A stretch of 64,000 bases of DNA from an uncultured Sphingomonas sp. GTDB lineage: Bacteria > Pseudomonadota > Alphaproteobacteria > Sphingomonadales > Sphingomonadaceae. The DNA lies in NCBI RefSeq assembly GCF_934560975.1, contig NZ_CAKTFO010000008.1:1-64000 (forward strand), read 5' to 3'. The translations under genes were made by a program, and so were the position numbers. Below, piece after piece: positions 50,788 to 59,186 of the stretch. Every line of letters begins with the position of its first letter. Positions within the stretch are counted from its first letter, which is position 1. The notes under the pieces were generated by a model. It was not told the DNA's origin. It did not search any database and saw nothing but the letters and a program-made list of their open reading frames with translations.

Positions 50788-53784
50788 ATGGGCAAACTGG
50801 CCCGTATTGGTGTGACATCGACGACGGCACTCGCGTTCGCACTGCTGGCCGCGCCGGCCATGTCGCAGACCAGCCCTCCCCCGGCCGAAAGCCTGGGCAA
50901 CGCTCCTGCCGCGCCTGGCACCAGCCCGGTGGGCTCATTCACGGCGCAGTCGGCTTCGCCAGCGCCGACCAGCCCGACCCCCGTGCCGCCGGACGGCGCA
51001 TCGCCCGTGGAGGCGGACGCACCGCAGGAAATCGTGGTGACCGGCTTCCGCCGCAGCCTGGCCGAGGGCCTGTCCTTGAAGCGCGAAGCGGTGGGCGTCC
51101 GCGATTCGATCGTGGCCGAGGATATCGGCAAGTTTCCGGAAGCCAACGTCGCGGACTCGCTCCAGCGGATCCCCGGCGTTATCCTCAGCCGCGACGGCGC
51201 CTCCAACGAAGGGCAGCGGATCAGCATCCGCGGTCTCGGCTCCGAGTTCACCACCACCACGATCAACATGGCGCCAGTGCGGACCACGTCCTCGCTCAAC
51301 GTCGGCAGCTCAAGCCGCGACTTCAATTATGACGTCTTCCCGTCGGAGCTGTTCGGCCGCGTCGATGTCTACAAGACGCCGCTCGCCAATTTGGAAGAGG
51401 GCGGCATCGGCGGCAATGTCGATCTGCAGACGCCCCGTCCCTTCGACAGCAAGGGTCGGGTCATCAGGTACACCGCGCAGGCGAACTACAATACGGGATC
51501 GAAGCGTTGGGGGCCGCGCGGTTCGCTGCTGCTCAGCGACACGTTCGGCGACTTCGGCGTGCTGGTCGGCGCCGCTTACTCGAAGACGGTGAACGAGCGG
51601 TCGGGCTTCCAGTCGACAGGCGGCTACAATTCGTCCGTGATCGGGTCCGGCGGCTACAACACCCCGGCGGGACAGGCGCGGCCGCTGGTAGGTCCGTTCG
51701 AGTTCCAGCTCGACCTCGACAATCCCCGGGCCAATTTCGGCACGCTGACCCGCGCCCAGGTGGCCAACGGCCTGCTGCCACGCTTCTACCGCGTGTTCGC
51801 GTCCAGCAACGAGCGTGAGCGGCTGGGGCTGGTGGGGTCGGTCCAGTACAAGACCGATCACCTGGATATCAGCCTGGACGGCATCTACTCCAAGCTGAAG
51901 GACAATACGGACGAGGTCACGTTCGGCGTGCCGATCCGGAACACGCGCACGGTGGCGGGAACGACCAGCCCGGCCGGACGCGGCACCAATTCCGGCCTGA
52001 TCCCGCTCGACGTGCGGCTGGACGATTACAACAATCTGTATGGCACGTTCGGCAACACCTCGATCCTGACCGAGAGCTTCTACCGGGATGCGGAAACCCG
52101 CTTCAGATATGGCATATTGCGCGCCGCATGGGACGTGACCGACGCGCTGAAACTGTCCGCGCAGGGCAATCTCAGCAGTAGCCGCGCTTATGGTTCGCAG
52201 AACCGCATCGTGGCCAACATCTACGGCATCACCACCACGTTCGATCCTACCGACAACGTCTCCTACCCCGCGATCGGCACGCCGGTCGACATCACCGATC
52301 CGCGCAGCTACACCGATCCGTCGATCGGTTTCGGCGATGCGTTCGAGACGGACAAGCAGCGAACGGCGCGCGCCGTGCTCGACTGGACCCCGGTTGACGA
52401 CGGCAAGCAGATGTTCGCGCTCAAACTGGGCGGCAGTTACGTCTCCACCGAGAAGGAGATTTCGCGGCGCGATGCAAGCGCACTCGGCGCGAGTCGCACC
52501 CTGCCCGGCGGGGGCACGTTCCGAACGCTCGACGTCTTCTCGTACATGGACCCCCATGTGCAGTTCGGGCGCCTGCGCAACGGCGGCAATGCCGGCTTTC
52601 CGTCCCAATTCGCGACCTTTTCGCGCGATTTCGTGCTGAACACGCTGGATGCGAACGGCGCCAACCGTGCCGCGCCAGTGCTCCTCAACGGCTCGTTCAA
52701 GGCGGAGGAGGTCGTCAAGACGGGGTTCTTCGAGGTCAATTTCAAACTGCCGCTGTTCGGCAGCGAATTGCGCGGCAATGCCGGCGTCCGCTATTCGGAC
52801 ACACGGACGATCATCAACAATTATGTCAGCGCCGGCGGCGGCAACTTCCAACCGGCGGAGCGCCGGGGCGGCTATGACAATTGGCTCCCCTCCGCCAGCC
52901 TGTCGTTCGACGTCACGCCAAAGCTGACCATTCGCGCATCGGCGGGGCAGACGATCACCCGCAACGCCCTGTCGACGATCGCCGGCAGCACGGTCGTGCC
53001 CAACGTGTTCAGCGCGGACGTGACCGTCGGCAATCCGGACCTGCTGCCGCAACTGTCGGATCAATATGATCTGGTTGGCGAGTGGTATTTCGCGCCGGGC
53101 GCCCTGATCAGCGTCGGCGTGTTCCAGAAGGACATCCAGAACCGGCCGTTCGCGTTCCAGGACTTCGTGGCATTCGGCTCGCTGGGCCTGCCGTCAAGCG
53201 CGTTCAACGCGCCGTCCCTGGGCTTTGCCGACGGCACCATCCCGGGGGATTTCCAGATCCGCCGAACCCTGACGATCAATCAGGGCGAGTTGAACCTCAA
53301 GGGCCTGGAAGTCGGCTACCAGCAGAATTTCACTTTCCTGCCGGCACCTTTCGACGGCCTGGGCGTGACGAGCAGCTTCACCTATATCGACCAGAAGGGC
53401 GGCGACTTCGTCACGTCACAGGGGACGCGCACCTCCATCTCGTTCGTGCCCGATTATTCCTACAGCATTACCGGTTTCTACGAAAAGGGGCCGTTCTCCC
53501 TCCGCGCCTCCTATAATTACCGGGGAAAGACGGGCACGTCGTTCAACAATCTCGGCAATGACCAGATCGTCTACTTCGCGCCGCAGGGCTATCTGGATGC
53601 GACGGTGAGCTACCGCATCAACGACTTCATCGAATTGCGCGTCGATGCGCTGAACCTCACCAACGTGAACACCTATACCTATTACGAAAACCCGGATCAG
53701 CCGAGCGGCAACGGCAAGTCGCGCCGGGACAACAGCTTCTTCAACGGGACGACCGTCTCGTTCGGCATCCGCGGCAGGTTCTGA
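50788..53784 (+). CDS. TonB-dependent receptor (TIGR01782 type), 998 aa
   Basis: Signal peptide MGKLARIGVTSTTALAFALLAAPAMSQ, a Pro/Ala-rich linker, TonB box QEIVVTGFRRSL, and the plug marks of the TIGR01782 group: SIVAEDIGKFPEANVADSLQ, RIPGVILSRDGASNEGQRIS and IRGLGSEF. The barrel ends with VSFGIRGRF. Members of this group mostly import plant oligosaccharides in Xanthomonas, Caulobacter and sphingomonads. The GntR gene before it and the GH105 and kduI genes after it make a pectin-derived oligosaccharide the best guess for cargo. The ribosome-binding site GAGGAGGGGGG precedes ATG 50788. Confidence 0.93.
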   Translation: MGKLARIGVTSTTALAFALLAAPAMSQTSPPPAESLGNAPAAPGTSPVGSFTAQSASPAPTSPTPVPPDGASPVEADAPQEIVVTGFRRSLAEGLSLKREAVGVRDSIVAEDIGKFPEANVADSLQRIPGVILSRDGASNEGQRISIRGLGSEFTTTTINMAPVRTTSSLNVGSSSRDFNYDVFPSELFGRVDVYKTPLANLEEGGIGGNVDLQTPRPFDSKGRVIRYTAQANYNTGSKRWGPRGSLLLSDTFGDFGVLVGAAYSKTVNERSGFQSTGGYNSSVIGSGGYNTPAGQARPLVGPFEFQLDLDNPRANFGTLTRAQVANGLLPRFYRVFASSNERERLGLVGSVQYKTDHLDISLDGIYSKLKDNTDEVTFGVPIRNTRTVAGTTSPAGRGTNSGLIPLDVRLDDYNNLYGTFGNTSILTESFYRDAETRFRYGILRAAWDVTDALKLSAQGNLSSSRAYGSQNRIVANIYGITTTFDPTDNVSYPAIGTPVDITDPRSYTDPSIGFGDAFETDKQRTARAVLDWTPVDDGKQMFALKLGGSYVSTEKEISRRDASALGASRTLPGGGTFRTLDVFSYMDPHVQFGRLRNGGNAGFPSQFATFSRDFVLNTLDANGANRAAPVLLNGSFKAEEVVKTGFFEVNFKLPLFGSELRGNAGVRYSDTRTIINNYVSAGGGNFQPAERRGGYDNWLPSASLSFDVTPKLTIRASAGQTITRNALSTIAGSTVVPNVFSADVTVGNPDLLPQLSDQYDLVGEWYFAPGALISVGVFQKDIQNRPFAFQDFVAFGSLGLPSSAFNAPSLGFADGTIPGDFQIRRTLTINQGELNLKGLEVGYQQNFTFLPAPFDGLGVTSSFTYIDQKGGDFVTSQGTRTSISFVPDYSYSITGFYEKGPFSLRASYNYRGKTGTSFNNLGNDQIVYFAPQGYLDATVSYRINDFIELRVDALNLTNVNTYTYYENPDQPSGNGKSRRDNSFFNGTTVSFGIRGRF

Positions 53785-53791
53785 GCGCCGT

Positions 53792-53827
53792 CCGGGCACG
53801 TCCGGCCTGACATGCCGGATGTGCCGG
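53792..53827 (+). terminator. imperfect hairpin after TonB receptor gene
   Basis: TCCGGC (53801-53806) pairs with GCCGGA (53814-53819), and the outer parts CCGGGCACG and TGTGCCGG extend the stem with one bulge. It starts about seven bases after the stop codon. No T-run is seen. A second hairpin with arms GAAGCCGC (53881-53888) and GCGGCTTC (53900-53907) lies before the GH105 gene. Confidence 0.4.
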
Positions 53828-53963
53828 GCGCGGAAAGGCGGTAGGCTCTCGCCCCGCAAGCGAACTCGACAGGCCGGCATGAAGCCGCTGCCCCCAGCGG
53901 CGGCTTCATCTCGCCATTCCCGAACTGGCGACCGCCGGCCCCAAGACTTCTGGAGAAACATGC

Positions 53964-55094
53964 ATGATCGGCCGACTTCTGACACCCGTCGCGATCGTCG
54001 TCGCGGCCGCCTCCCCTACCTTGGTCCACGCCGAAGCGACGCCGATCGCGACGGCGACGCGGATGGCGGAATGGCAGCTCGCGCGGCTGAAGGATCCGGG
54101 CCGCGCCAGCAAGGCGACCACCAACCCACGGTCGTGGGAGCAGGCCGTGTTCTGGGTCGGCATGACCGCTCTGGCGGATGCCGGGGCGCCGCCGCAGATC
54201 AAGGCCGCCATCCTCGAAATGGGGCGGGCCAATGGCTGGCAACCGGGCGCGAAGCCCTATTTCGCCGACGACCATGCGATCACGCAAAGCTATTTGTGGG
54301 CGGCGGAGCATGGCGCGGGTGCCGCGGCGCGCAGCCCGACCCAGGCGACGTTCGACCAGGTGGTCAACAAGCCCTCCGTCACCACCCTGGCCTTCTACGT
54401 CCCGCCGGAAGGATATGACGCCGCCGAATGCCTCACCCGCTGGTGCTGGTGCGACGCGCTGTTCATGGCGCCGCCCGCGCTGCTGGAATTGAGCCGTCAA
54501 TCCGGCGATCTCCGCTACCGCGCGTTCGCGCTGCGCGAGTTCTGGGCGACCACCGACTTCCTGTACGACCCCGTGGAACGCCTTTATTACCGGGACAGCC
54601 GCTTCTTCGAGCGGCGCGACCAGCAGCAGCGCAAACAATTCTGGTCGCGCGGCAATGGCTGGGTCTTCGCCGGCCTGGCGCGCAGCATCCCGCTGATCCC
54701 CAAGGACAGTCCCGATCGCCGGCGGATGGAGGCGTTGTTCAAGGAGATGGCGGCCAAGCTGCGCACCTTGCAGAAACCGGACGGCTATTGGGCCCCGTCG
54801 CTGCTGGCGCCGGAAAACGCCCCGCCCGAAGCTAGCGGCACGGGCTTCTTCACCTACGGCATGGCGTGGGGCGTGCGCACCGGCCTGTTGCCCCGCGCGG
54901 AATATGAGCCCGTCGCCCGCCGGGGGTGGACGGCCATGCAGCGGGCGGTGCAACCCGATGGCGGCCTCGGCTGGGTCCAGCAGGTGAGCGACCGGCCCGA
55001 CAAGGTGGAGGCCAAGGACACGCAATATTACGGCGTCGGCGCATTCCTGCTCGCCGCGACCGAGATTGCGGCGCTCGATCGCACAGCCCGCTGA
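53964..55094 (+). CDS. GH105 family unsaturated glucuronyl/rhamnogalacturonyl hydrolase
   Basis: A secreted 376-residue enzyme (signal peptide MIGRLLTPVAIVVAAASPTLVHA). The (alpha/alpha)6-barrel family signatures are WEQAVFWVGMTALAD, ADDHAITQSYLW (Asp of the active site), CLTRWCWCDALFMAPPALL, FWSRGNGWVFAGLAR and GTGFFTYGMAWGV. These enzymes remove delta-4,5-unsaturated uronic acid from the non-reducing end of lyase products. The free sugar turns into 5-keto-4-deoxyuronate, the substrate of the KduI encoded directly downstream (14 bases). GGAGAAAC lies before the ATG. A polysaccharide lyase is not in the window. Confidence 0.9.
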   Translation: MIGRLLTPVAIVVAAASPTLVHAEATPIATATRMAEWQLARLKDPGRASKATTNPRSWEQAVFWVGMTALADAGAPPQIKAAILEMGRANGWQPGAKPYFADDHAITQSYLWAAEHGAGAAARSPTQATFDQVVNKPSVTTLAFYVPPEGYDAAECLTRWCWCDALFMAPPALLELSRQSGDLRYRAFALREFWATTDFLYDPVERLYYRDSRFFERRDQQQRKQFWSRGNGWVFAGLARSIPLIPKDSPDRRRMEALFKEMAAKLRTLQKPDGYWAPSLLAPENAPPEASGTGFFTYGMAWGVRTGLLPRAEYEPVARRGWTAMQRAVQPDGGLGWVQQVSDRPDKVEAKDTQYYGVGAFLLAATEIAALDRTAR

Positions 55095-55108
55095 TCGAGG
55101 ATCCAGGC

Positions 55109-55945
55109 GTGTATCAGAAGACGTTCTACGGCACTCACCCCGACATGATGGCGGGCGCATCCAACCAGGATCTGCGCGACCGCCATCTGGTGACCGGATT
55201 GTTCCGCGACGGCCAGGTCGTGCTGACCTATTCGCATGGGGAACGGTTCATCATCGGCGGGGCCGTCCCCACGGGCTCGCCGCTGCCGCTGCCGGTGCAG
55301 ACCGAGCCGGAAAGCAGCGCGGGCCACCCGCTGCTGGAACGGCGCGAACTCGGCGTGGTCAATATCGGGGCGGGCGAAGGCACCATAACGGTGGACGGGC
55401 ACAGCTTCGTTCTGGCGCGCCATGAGGCCTTGTATGTGCCCATGGGCTCGCGCGACGTGACCTTTGCGGGCATGGGTGCGCGCTTCTACCTGTTGAGCGT
55501 GCCTGCCCATGCGGCGTTTCCGTTGCGCAAGGTGACGCTGGGCGACACCGATCCGATGCGGCGCGGCAGCGCGGACACCTCCAACGACCGCATGATCTAC
55601 CAGCTGGTTCTGCCGCACCTCTGCACCAGTGCGTCCCTGTGCCTGGGGCTGACGCAGCTGAAGCCGGGATCGGTGTGGAACACCATGCCGCCCCATGTTC
55701 ATGAGCGTCGCAGCGAGATCTACCTGTATTGCGACCTTCCGGCGGACAATCGCGTGTTCCACTATATGGGGCAGCCGGACGCTTTGCGCCACATCGTCGT
55801 CCGGGACGAGGAAGCCGTGATCTCGCCGCCCTGGTCGGTCCACATGGGCGCCGGCACCAGCAACTACACCTTCATCTGGGCGATGGCGGGCGAGAACCAG
55901 GATTATAACGACATGGACGTGTGCGACATCTGCCAGCTGCGTTGA
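55109..55945 (+). CDS. kduI: 5-dehydro-4-deoxy-D-glucuronate isomerase KduI
   Basis: Cytosolic zinc isomerase that converts 5-keto-4-deoxyuronate (DKI) to 2,5-diketo-3-deoxygluconate in pectin breakdown. With the GTG start at 55109 the product is 278 residues, exactly the length of E. coli KduI. Its N-terminus YQKTFYGTHPDMMAG and the bicupin metal site MPPHVHERRSEIYLY (His, His, Glu) plus PPWSVHMG (His) are conserved, and DYNDMDVCDICQLR is the typical C-terminus. GAGG lies upstream of the GTG. It follows the GH105 gene by 14 bases and shares its logic. KduD and the KDG kinase/aldolase must lie elsewhere. Confidence 0.94.
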   Translation: MYQKTFYGTHPDMMAGASNQDLRDRHLVTGLFRDGQVVLTYSHGERFIIGGAVPTGSPLPLPVQTEPESSAGHPLLERRELGVVNIGAGEGTITVDGHSFVLARHEALYVPMGSRDVTFAGMGARFYLLSVPAHAAFPLRKVTLGDTDPMRRGSADTSNDRMIYQLVLPHLCTSASLCLGLTQLKPGSVWNTMPPHVHERRSEIYLYCDLPADNRVFHYMGQPDALRHIVVRDEEAVISPPWSVHMGAGTSNYTFIWAMAGENQDYNDMDVCDICQLR

Positions 55946-56378
55946 GCAATTCGGGATCTTTCCAGGCGAGGGACGGCGGCTGAGGTTTTGGGGCGGACCG
56001 TCGCGATCCGGGCGGGATCGCGATGGTACGTCCGTGTCCAGGCGGGTGCATCCGGCCCGAAGCCCTTGCCGAACCGCACGCCGTCCCCGACGCGGACGGC
56101 ATCGTCCGGCGGACGGACCATCACGAGGTGCGCCGCGCGTGAACTATGCCCTGCCCCCGCTCGGTCACAGGGCTCGCCGACGCGCTTGCCCAGTTCCGCG
56201 GCGGAGCGTGGAGAACATGGCGGAGGCGGCCCGCGTGCTTGCCGAACGCGCGGGTCGGAGCCGGACGTCCGCCTGACTCACGCATTTCACGCCGGCCTCG
56301 GCATCACAGAACAGGCCTGAAGCGGGCCGGTCCCCGCATCGATCCGGCCCACCGATCGCCGTCAGGCGCGCGCGGCGA
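55946..56378. other. intergenic stretch with a long hairpin
   Basis: No gene is supported. The main feature is an inverted repeat with arms TCGCGATCC (56001-56009) and GGATCGCGA (56015-56023) and a five-base loop; it extends by ACC/GGT pairs with one G-T pair outside. It lacks a T-run. Its place after kduI suits an mRNA-end or bidirectional terminator, or a REP-like intergenic repeat. Confidence 0.4.
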
Positions 56379-58145
56379 TCACACCAGTGCGGCGCCGAAA
56401 TCCGAACGTCGGCGGCGCTGCGCATTCTCTAGCCCGCGATTGAGCGCCTGGCGGATGCGGTCGAGCAACTCGGAGCGGCGATACGGCTTGCTGACCACGT
56501 CGGTCGCCCGCGCGCGCGGGCCGTTTACCACCAATTCCTCATTATAGCCGGTGGTCATCAGGATCGACACGGACGGATCGCGCTCGCAGATCGCGTCGGC
56601 CAGCGCGAGGCCGTTCATGCCGCCGGGCATGACCAGGTCGGTGAACAAAAGGTCGATCCGCGCTTCGCCATGCGTGGCTTCAAAGAAGCGCAGCGCCTCC
56701 TCCCCGTTCAATGCCGTGGACACGCGATAGCCCGCGCTCTCCAGGATCTCGCGCGCGACCACCAACACCTCCTCATGATCTTCGACGACAAGGATGTGCT
56801 GCGGCTCGCGTTCGTCGATCACCGCCATGGCGGGGACGTGCGGCTTCGCGTCGATACTCCGGTCCTCCACCGGCTGCTCTGGCTGCAATGCGGGAAACAG
56901 CATCCGGATCGTGGTGCCCTTGCCGGGCGTGCTGTCGATCTCCAACCGCCCGCCGGACTGGCGCACGAACCCGCTCGCCATCGCCAGGCCCAATCCCGTG
57001 CCCTTGCCCGTGCCCTTGGTGGTGAAGAACGGCTCGGTGGCGCGTTCCAGCACCGCGGCCGGCATGCCCTGCCCCTGATCCTCGACCTCCAGCGCGACAT
57101 AGTCGCCCGGCGGCAGCTCATGCGCCTCGCCCTCGCCCTCCAGCCGGACGGGCTTCGTCAGGATGGTGACCACGCCGCCATCGGGCATGGCGTCGCAGGC
57201 GTTGTTGACGATGTTGAGCAGCGCCATTTCCAGCTGGTCGGGATCGATCACCACATGGCGCAGACCACGCCGTAGGCTGAGGTGGATGTCGACCTGCTTG
57301 TTGACCGCGCTCTCGATCAGCTCGCAGAACTCCGTCACCAGTTGCGTCAGGTCGAGCGGGCGGGGCTCCAGCCGGGTCTTGCGGGCAAAGGCCAGCAGTT
57401 GCCGGGTCAGCTTGGCGCCGCGCTCGGCGGCGGACTGCGCCGCCGCGACATAGCGTTTGATCCGTACCGGATCGTTGGTCGCCGTCACCAGCTCAAGGTT
57501 GCCATTCACGACCTGCAGCAGATTATTGAAGTCATGGGCCAGGCCGGCCGTCAGCTGCCCGATCGACTCCATCTTCTGCGCCTGCCGGAACGACTGCTCC
57601 GTATTCCGGCGGCGGGTGACGTCCAGCTGGCTGGCGAAGAAATAGAGCAGATCGCCGTCCGTATTGTACACCGGGCCGATGAAAACCGCGTTCCAGAACG
57701 GTGTGCCGTCGCGACGATAGTTCAGCAATTCCAGCGCGATGGAAGATTTTGCCTCCACCGTGTCCCGCATTTCGGCAACGGCATTGCGGTCGGTCTGCGC
57801 ACCCTGGAGGAAGCGGCAGTTGCGACCGAGCACCTCATCCTCCTCATAGCCGGTAAGGTCGAGAAAGGCCTTGTTGGCGAACACGATCGGATTGTCCGGC
57901 TTGTTCGGATCCGTCAGGATCATGGGCATGCGGGTCATCTCGATCGCCGCGAAGAAGACGCCGCCGCGTTCGTCCAGATTGGGATCGGTGATCGTGCTTT
58001 CGCGCCAGTGATGCAGCCCCGGCCGTTCGATCGGCTCGTTCGCGCCCGTATCCATGCTGCCTTTGGCGGGACGACCCGCCGCAAGTCCGGTCCGGTCTAC
58101 ATCCGTGTGCGGGCCATGATCGTCCGGTTCGCCTTGATCGGTCAT
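56379..58145 (-). CDS. LOV-domain hybrid histidine kinase (blue-light receptor)
   Basis: A 588-residue soluble sensor. The LOV domain (about 60-175) carries the flavin motif GRNCRFLQG (107-115) with the photoactive Cys110, plus FANKAFLDLTGY and NYRRDGTPFWNAVFIGPV. Then come HisKA (GLAHDFNNLLQVVNGN, His204), an intact ATPase domain (NIVNNACDAM, VEDQGQGMP, GKGTGLGLAMA) and a C-terminal receiver (LLFTDLVMPGGMNG, VVSKPY). The same order LOV-HK-REC is known from the Pseudomonas syringae photoreceptor. Blue light should form a Cys-flavin adduct and change autophosphorylation. Start at 58145 is uncertain; in-frame ATG codons lie upstream. It is divergent from a ferritin-fold stress gene. Confidence 0.9.
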   Translation of the reverse strand: MTDQGEPDDHGPHTDVDRTGLAAGRPAKGSMDTGANEPIERPGLHHWRESTITDPNLDERGGVFFAAIEMTRMPMILTDPNKPDNPIVFANKAFLDLTGYEEDEVLGRNCRFLQGAQTDRNAVAEMRDTVEAKSSIALELLNYRRDGTPFWNAVFIGPVYNTDGDLLYFFASQLDVTRRRNTEQSFRQAQKMESIGQLTAGLAHDFNNLLQVVNGNLELVTATNDPVRIKRYVAAAQSAAERGAKLTRQLLAFARKTRLEPRPLDLTQLVTEFCELIESAVNKQVDIHLSLRRGLRHVVIDPDQLEMALLNIVNNACDAMPDGGVVTILTKPVRLEGEGEAHELPPGDYVALEVEDQGQGMPAAVLERATEPFFTTKGTGKGTGLGLAMASGFVRQSGGRLEIDSTPGKGTTIRMLFPALQPEQPVEDRSIDAKPHVPAMAVIDEREPQHILVVEDHEEVLVVAREILESAGYRVSTALNGEEALRFFEATHGEARIDLLFTDLVMPGGMNGLALADAICERDPSVSILMTTGYNEELVVNGPRARATDVVSKPYRRSELLDRIRQALNRGLENAQRRRRSDFGAALV

Positions 58146-58520
58146 GATGCAAGGCGGTACGCCGCGATCCATGTTTGTCCAGCAAGATTCGATGCATAAG
58201 GGTGGAGTCCCTGCTCCCCGGATGCCTGGGCAGGGGCACCCCAGACGCACGCCATGCCGGCGTAACGGACGCGCTTTAGCTCTGCCAGCGAGCGAGCCGG
58301 TGCCGGCCGGTCAATGGCGCCGTATCAGGATCGAGGCGAAACCGCACCGCGTCGCTGAGGCGGAGCATCCTCTGGCCACCCGCAATCCCAATTAGCGGCA
58401 CCCTCGGCCCGCTAGATCGTGTGGATGTCGGCAACGCTTTGCGTCTCGGCGGGTTGAGCCGTTCTGCCGCACCGATGCGCGCGGCAGAGTTTCCGCGAGC
58501 CCCCAACACGGAGCATGGCC
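58146..58520. other. divergent region between LOV kinase and YciE-like gene
   Basis: No gene is supported. It should contain both promoters. I searched for the GGAAC-N16/17-CGTT pattern of the general stress sigma factor EcfG and found no match with proper spacing. Confidence 0.3.
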
Positions 58521-59024
58521 ATGTCGACCCCCGAAGATCTCAAGGATCTCTACACTGACGAACTCAAGGACCTCTGGTCGGCCAACGACCAGATGAAGCG
58601 TCTCGTCAAGAAGATCACGACCAAGGCCAGCGACGCCAAGCTCAAGGAGATGCTCCAGCATTCCGTGGAGGGCATCGACAAGCATACCGACGTGCTGAAG
58701 GAGCTGCTCGCCGCGCAGGACGAAAAGACCGCCAAGGAGCATTGCAAGGGCATGGAGGGCCTGGTCGAGGAAGCGACCAAGCATATCGTCGAGGAGGGTC
58801 CGAAAAAGGGACCGTTGCTGGACGCGATCATCATCGCCCAATATCAGCGCATGACCCATTACGGCATTGCCGGCTTCGGCACCGCGGCCGCCTATGCGGA
58901 GGCGCTTGGCCTGTCGGATGACACCGCCAGGCTGAAGGAGGCGACCGACGAAATCTATGGCGGCGACGAATATATGAACAAGCTTGCCGAAACCTCGGTC
59001 AACCTCCAGGCCGCCGAAGACTGA
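58521..59024 (+). CDS. YciE/DUF892 ferritin-like protein
   Basis: A 167-residue four-helix protein. The DUF892 landmarks are LKDLYTDELKDLWSANDQM at the N-terminus, GIDKHTDVLKELL, CKGMEGLVEEATKHIVEE and AQYQRMTHYGIAGFGTAAAYAEALG, with Glu/His residues placed to bind a di-metal site. YciE-type proteins are induced under osmotic, oxidative or general stress; their reaction is unknown. ATG 58521 is preferred over ATG 58515 because the GGAG site is seven bases upstream of it. A second family member lies at 62.3 kb. Confidence 0.9.
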   Translation: MSTPEDLKDLYTDELKDLWSANDQMKRLVKKITTKASDAKLKEMLQHSVEGIDKHTDVLKELLAAQDEKTAKEHCKGMEGLVEEATKHIVEEGPKKGPLLDAIIIAQYQRMTHYGIAGFGTAAAYAEALGLSDDTARLKEATDEIYGGDEYMNKLAETSVNLQAAED

Positions 59025-59047
59025 GGACCCACTCACTCGTTCTTGCA

Positions 59048-59073
59048 CCGCCGGTTCCGATCGGAACCGGCGG
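59048..59073. terminator. perfect palindromic hairpin after YciE-like gene
   Basis: Arms CCGCCGGTTCC (59048-59058) and GGAACCGGCGG (59063-59073) with a GATC loop, 24 bases after the stop codon. A clean T-run is missing on both strands, but the 11-base stem is very stable. It may serve the convergent GH8 gene as well. Confidence 0.65.
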
Positions 59074-59186
59074 AAAGGATCAAACTGCGGCAGCGTCCCT
59101 TCGGCCCTGCCTGCCCCATTGAACGAGGAAGCCGGCATCGGGCGGACCGGCTATTGTTCCGCTGCCCGCCCCAAGGCCCCGGCCCT

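Noticed and set aside
51310..53064. A minus-strand open frame of 584 codons inside the third TonB receptor gene
   Set aside because: Antisense shadow of a gene with clear signal peptide, plug and barrel; no ribosome-binding site and no motif.
58146..58520. EcfG-type stress promoter in front of the YciE-like gene
   Set aside because: A GGCAAC and a CGTT are present, but with a spacing of about 24 bases instead of 16-17.
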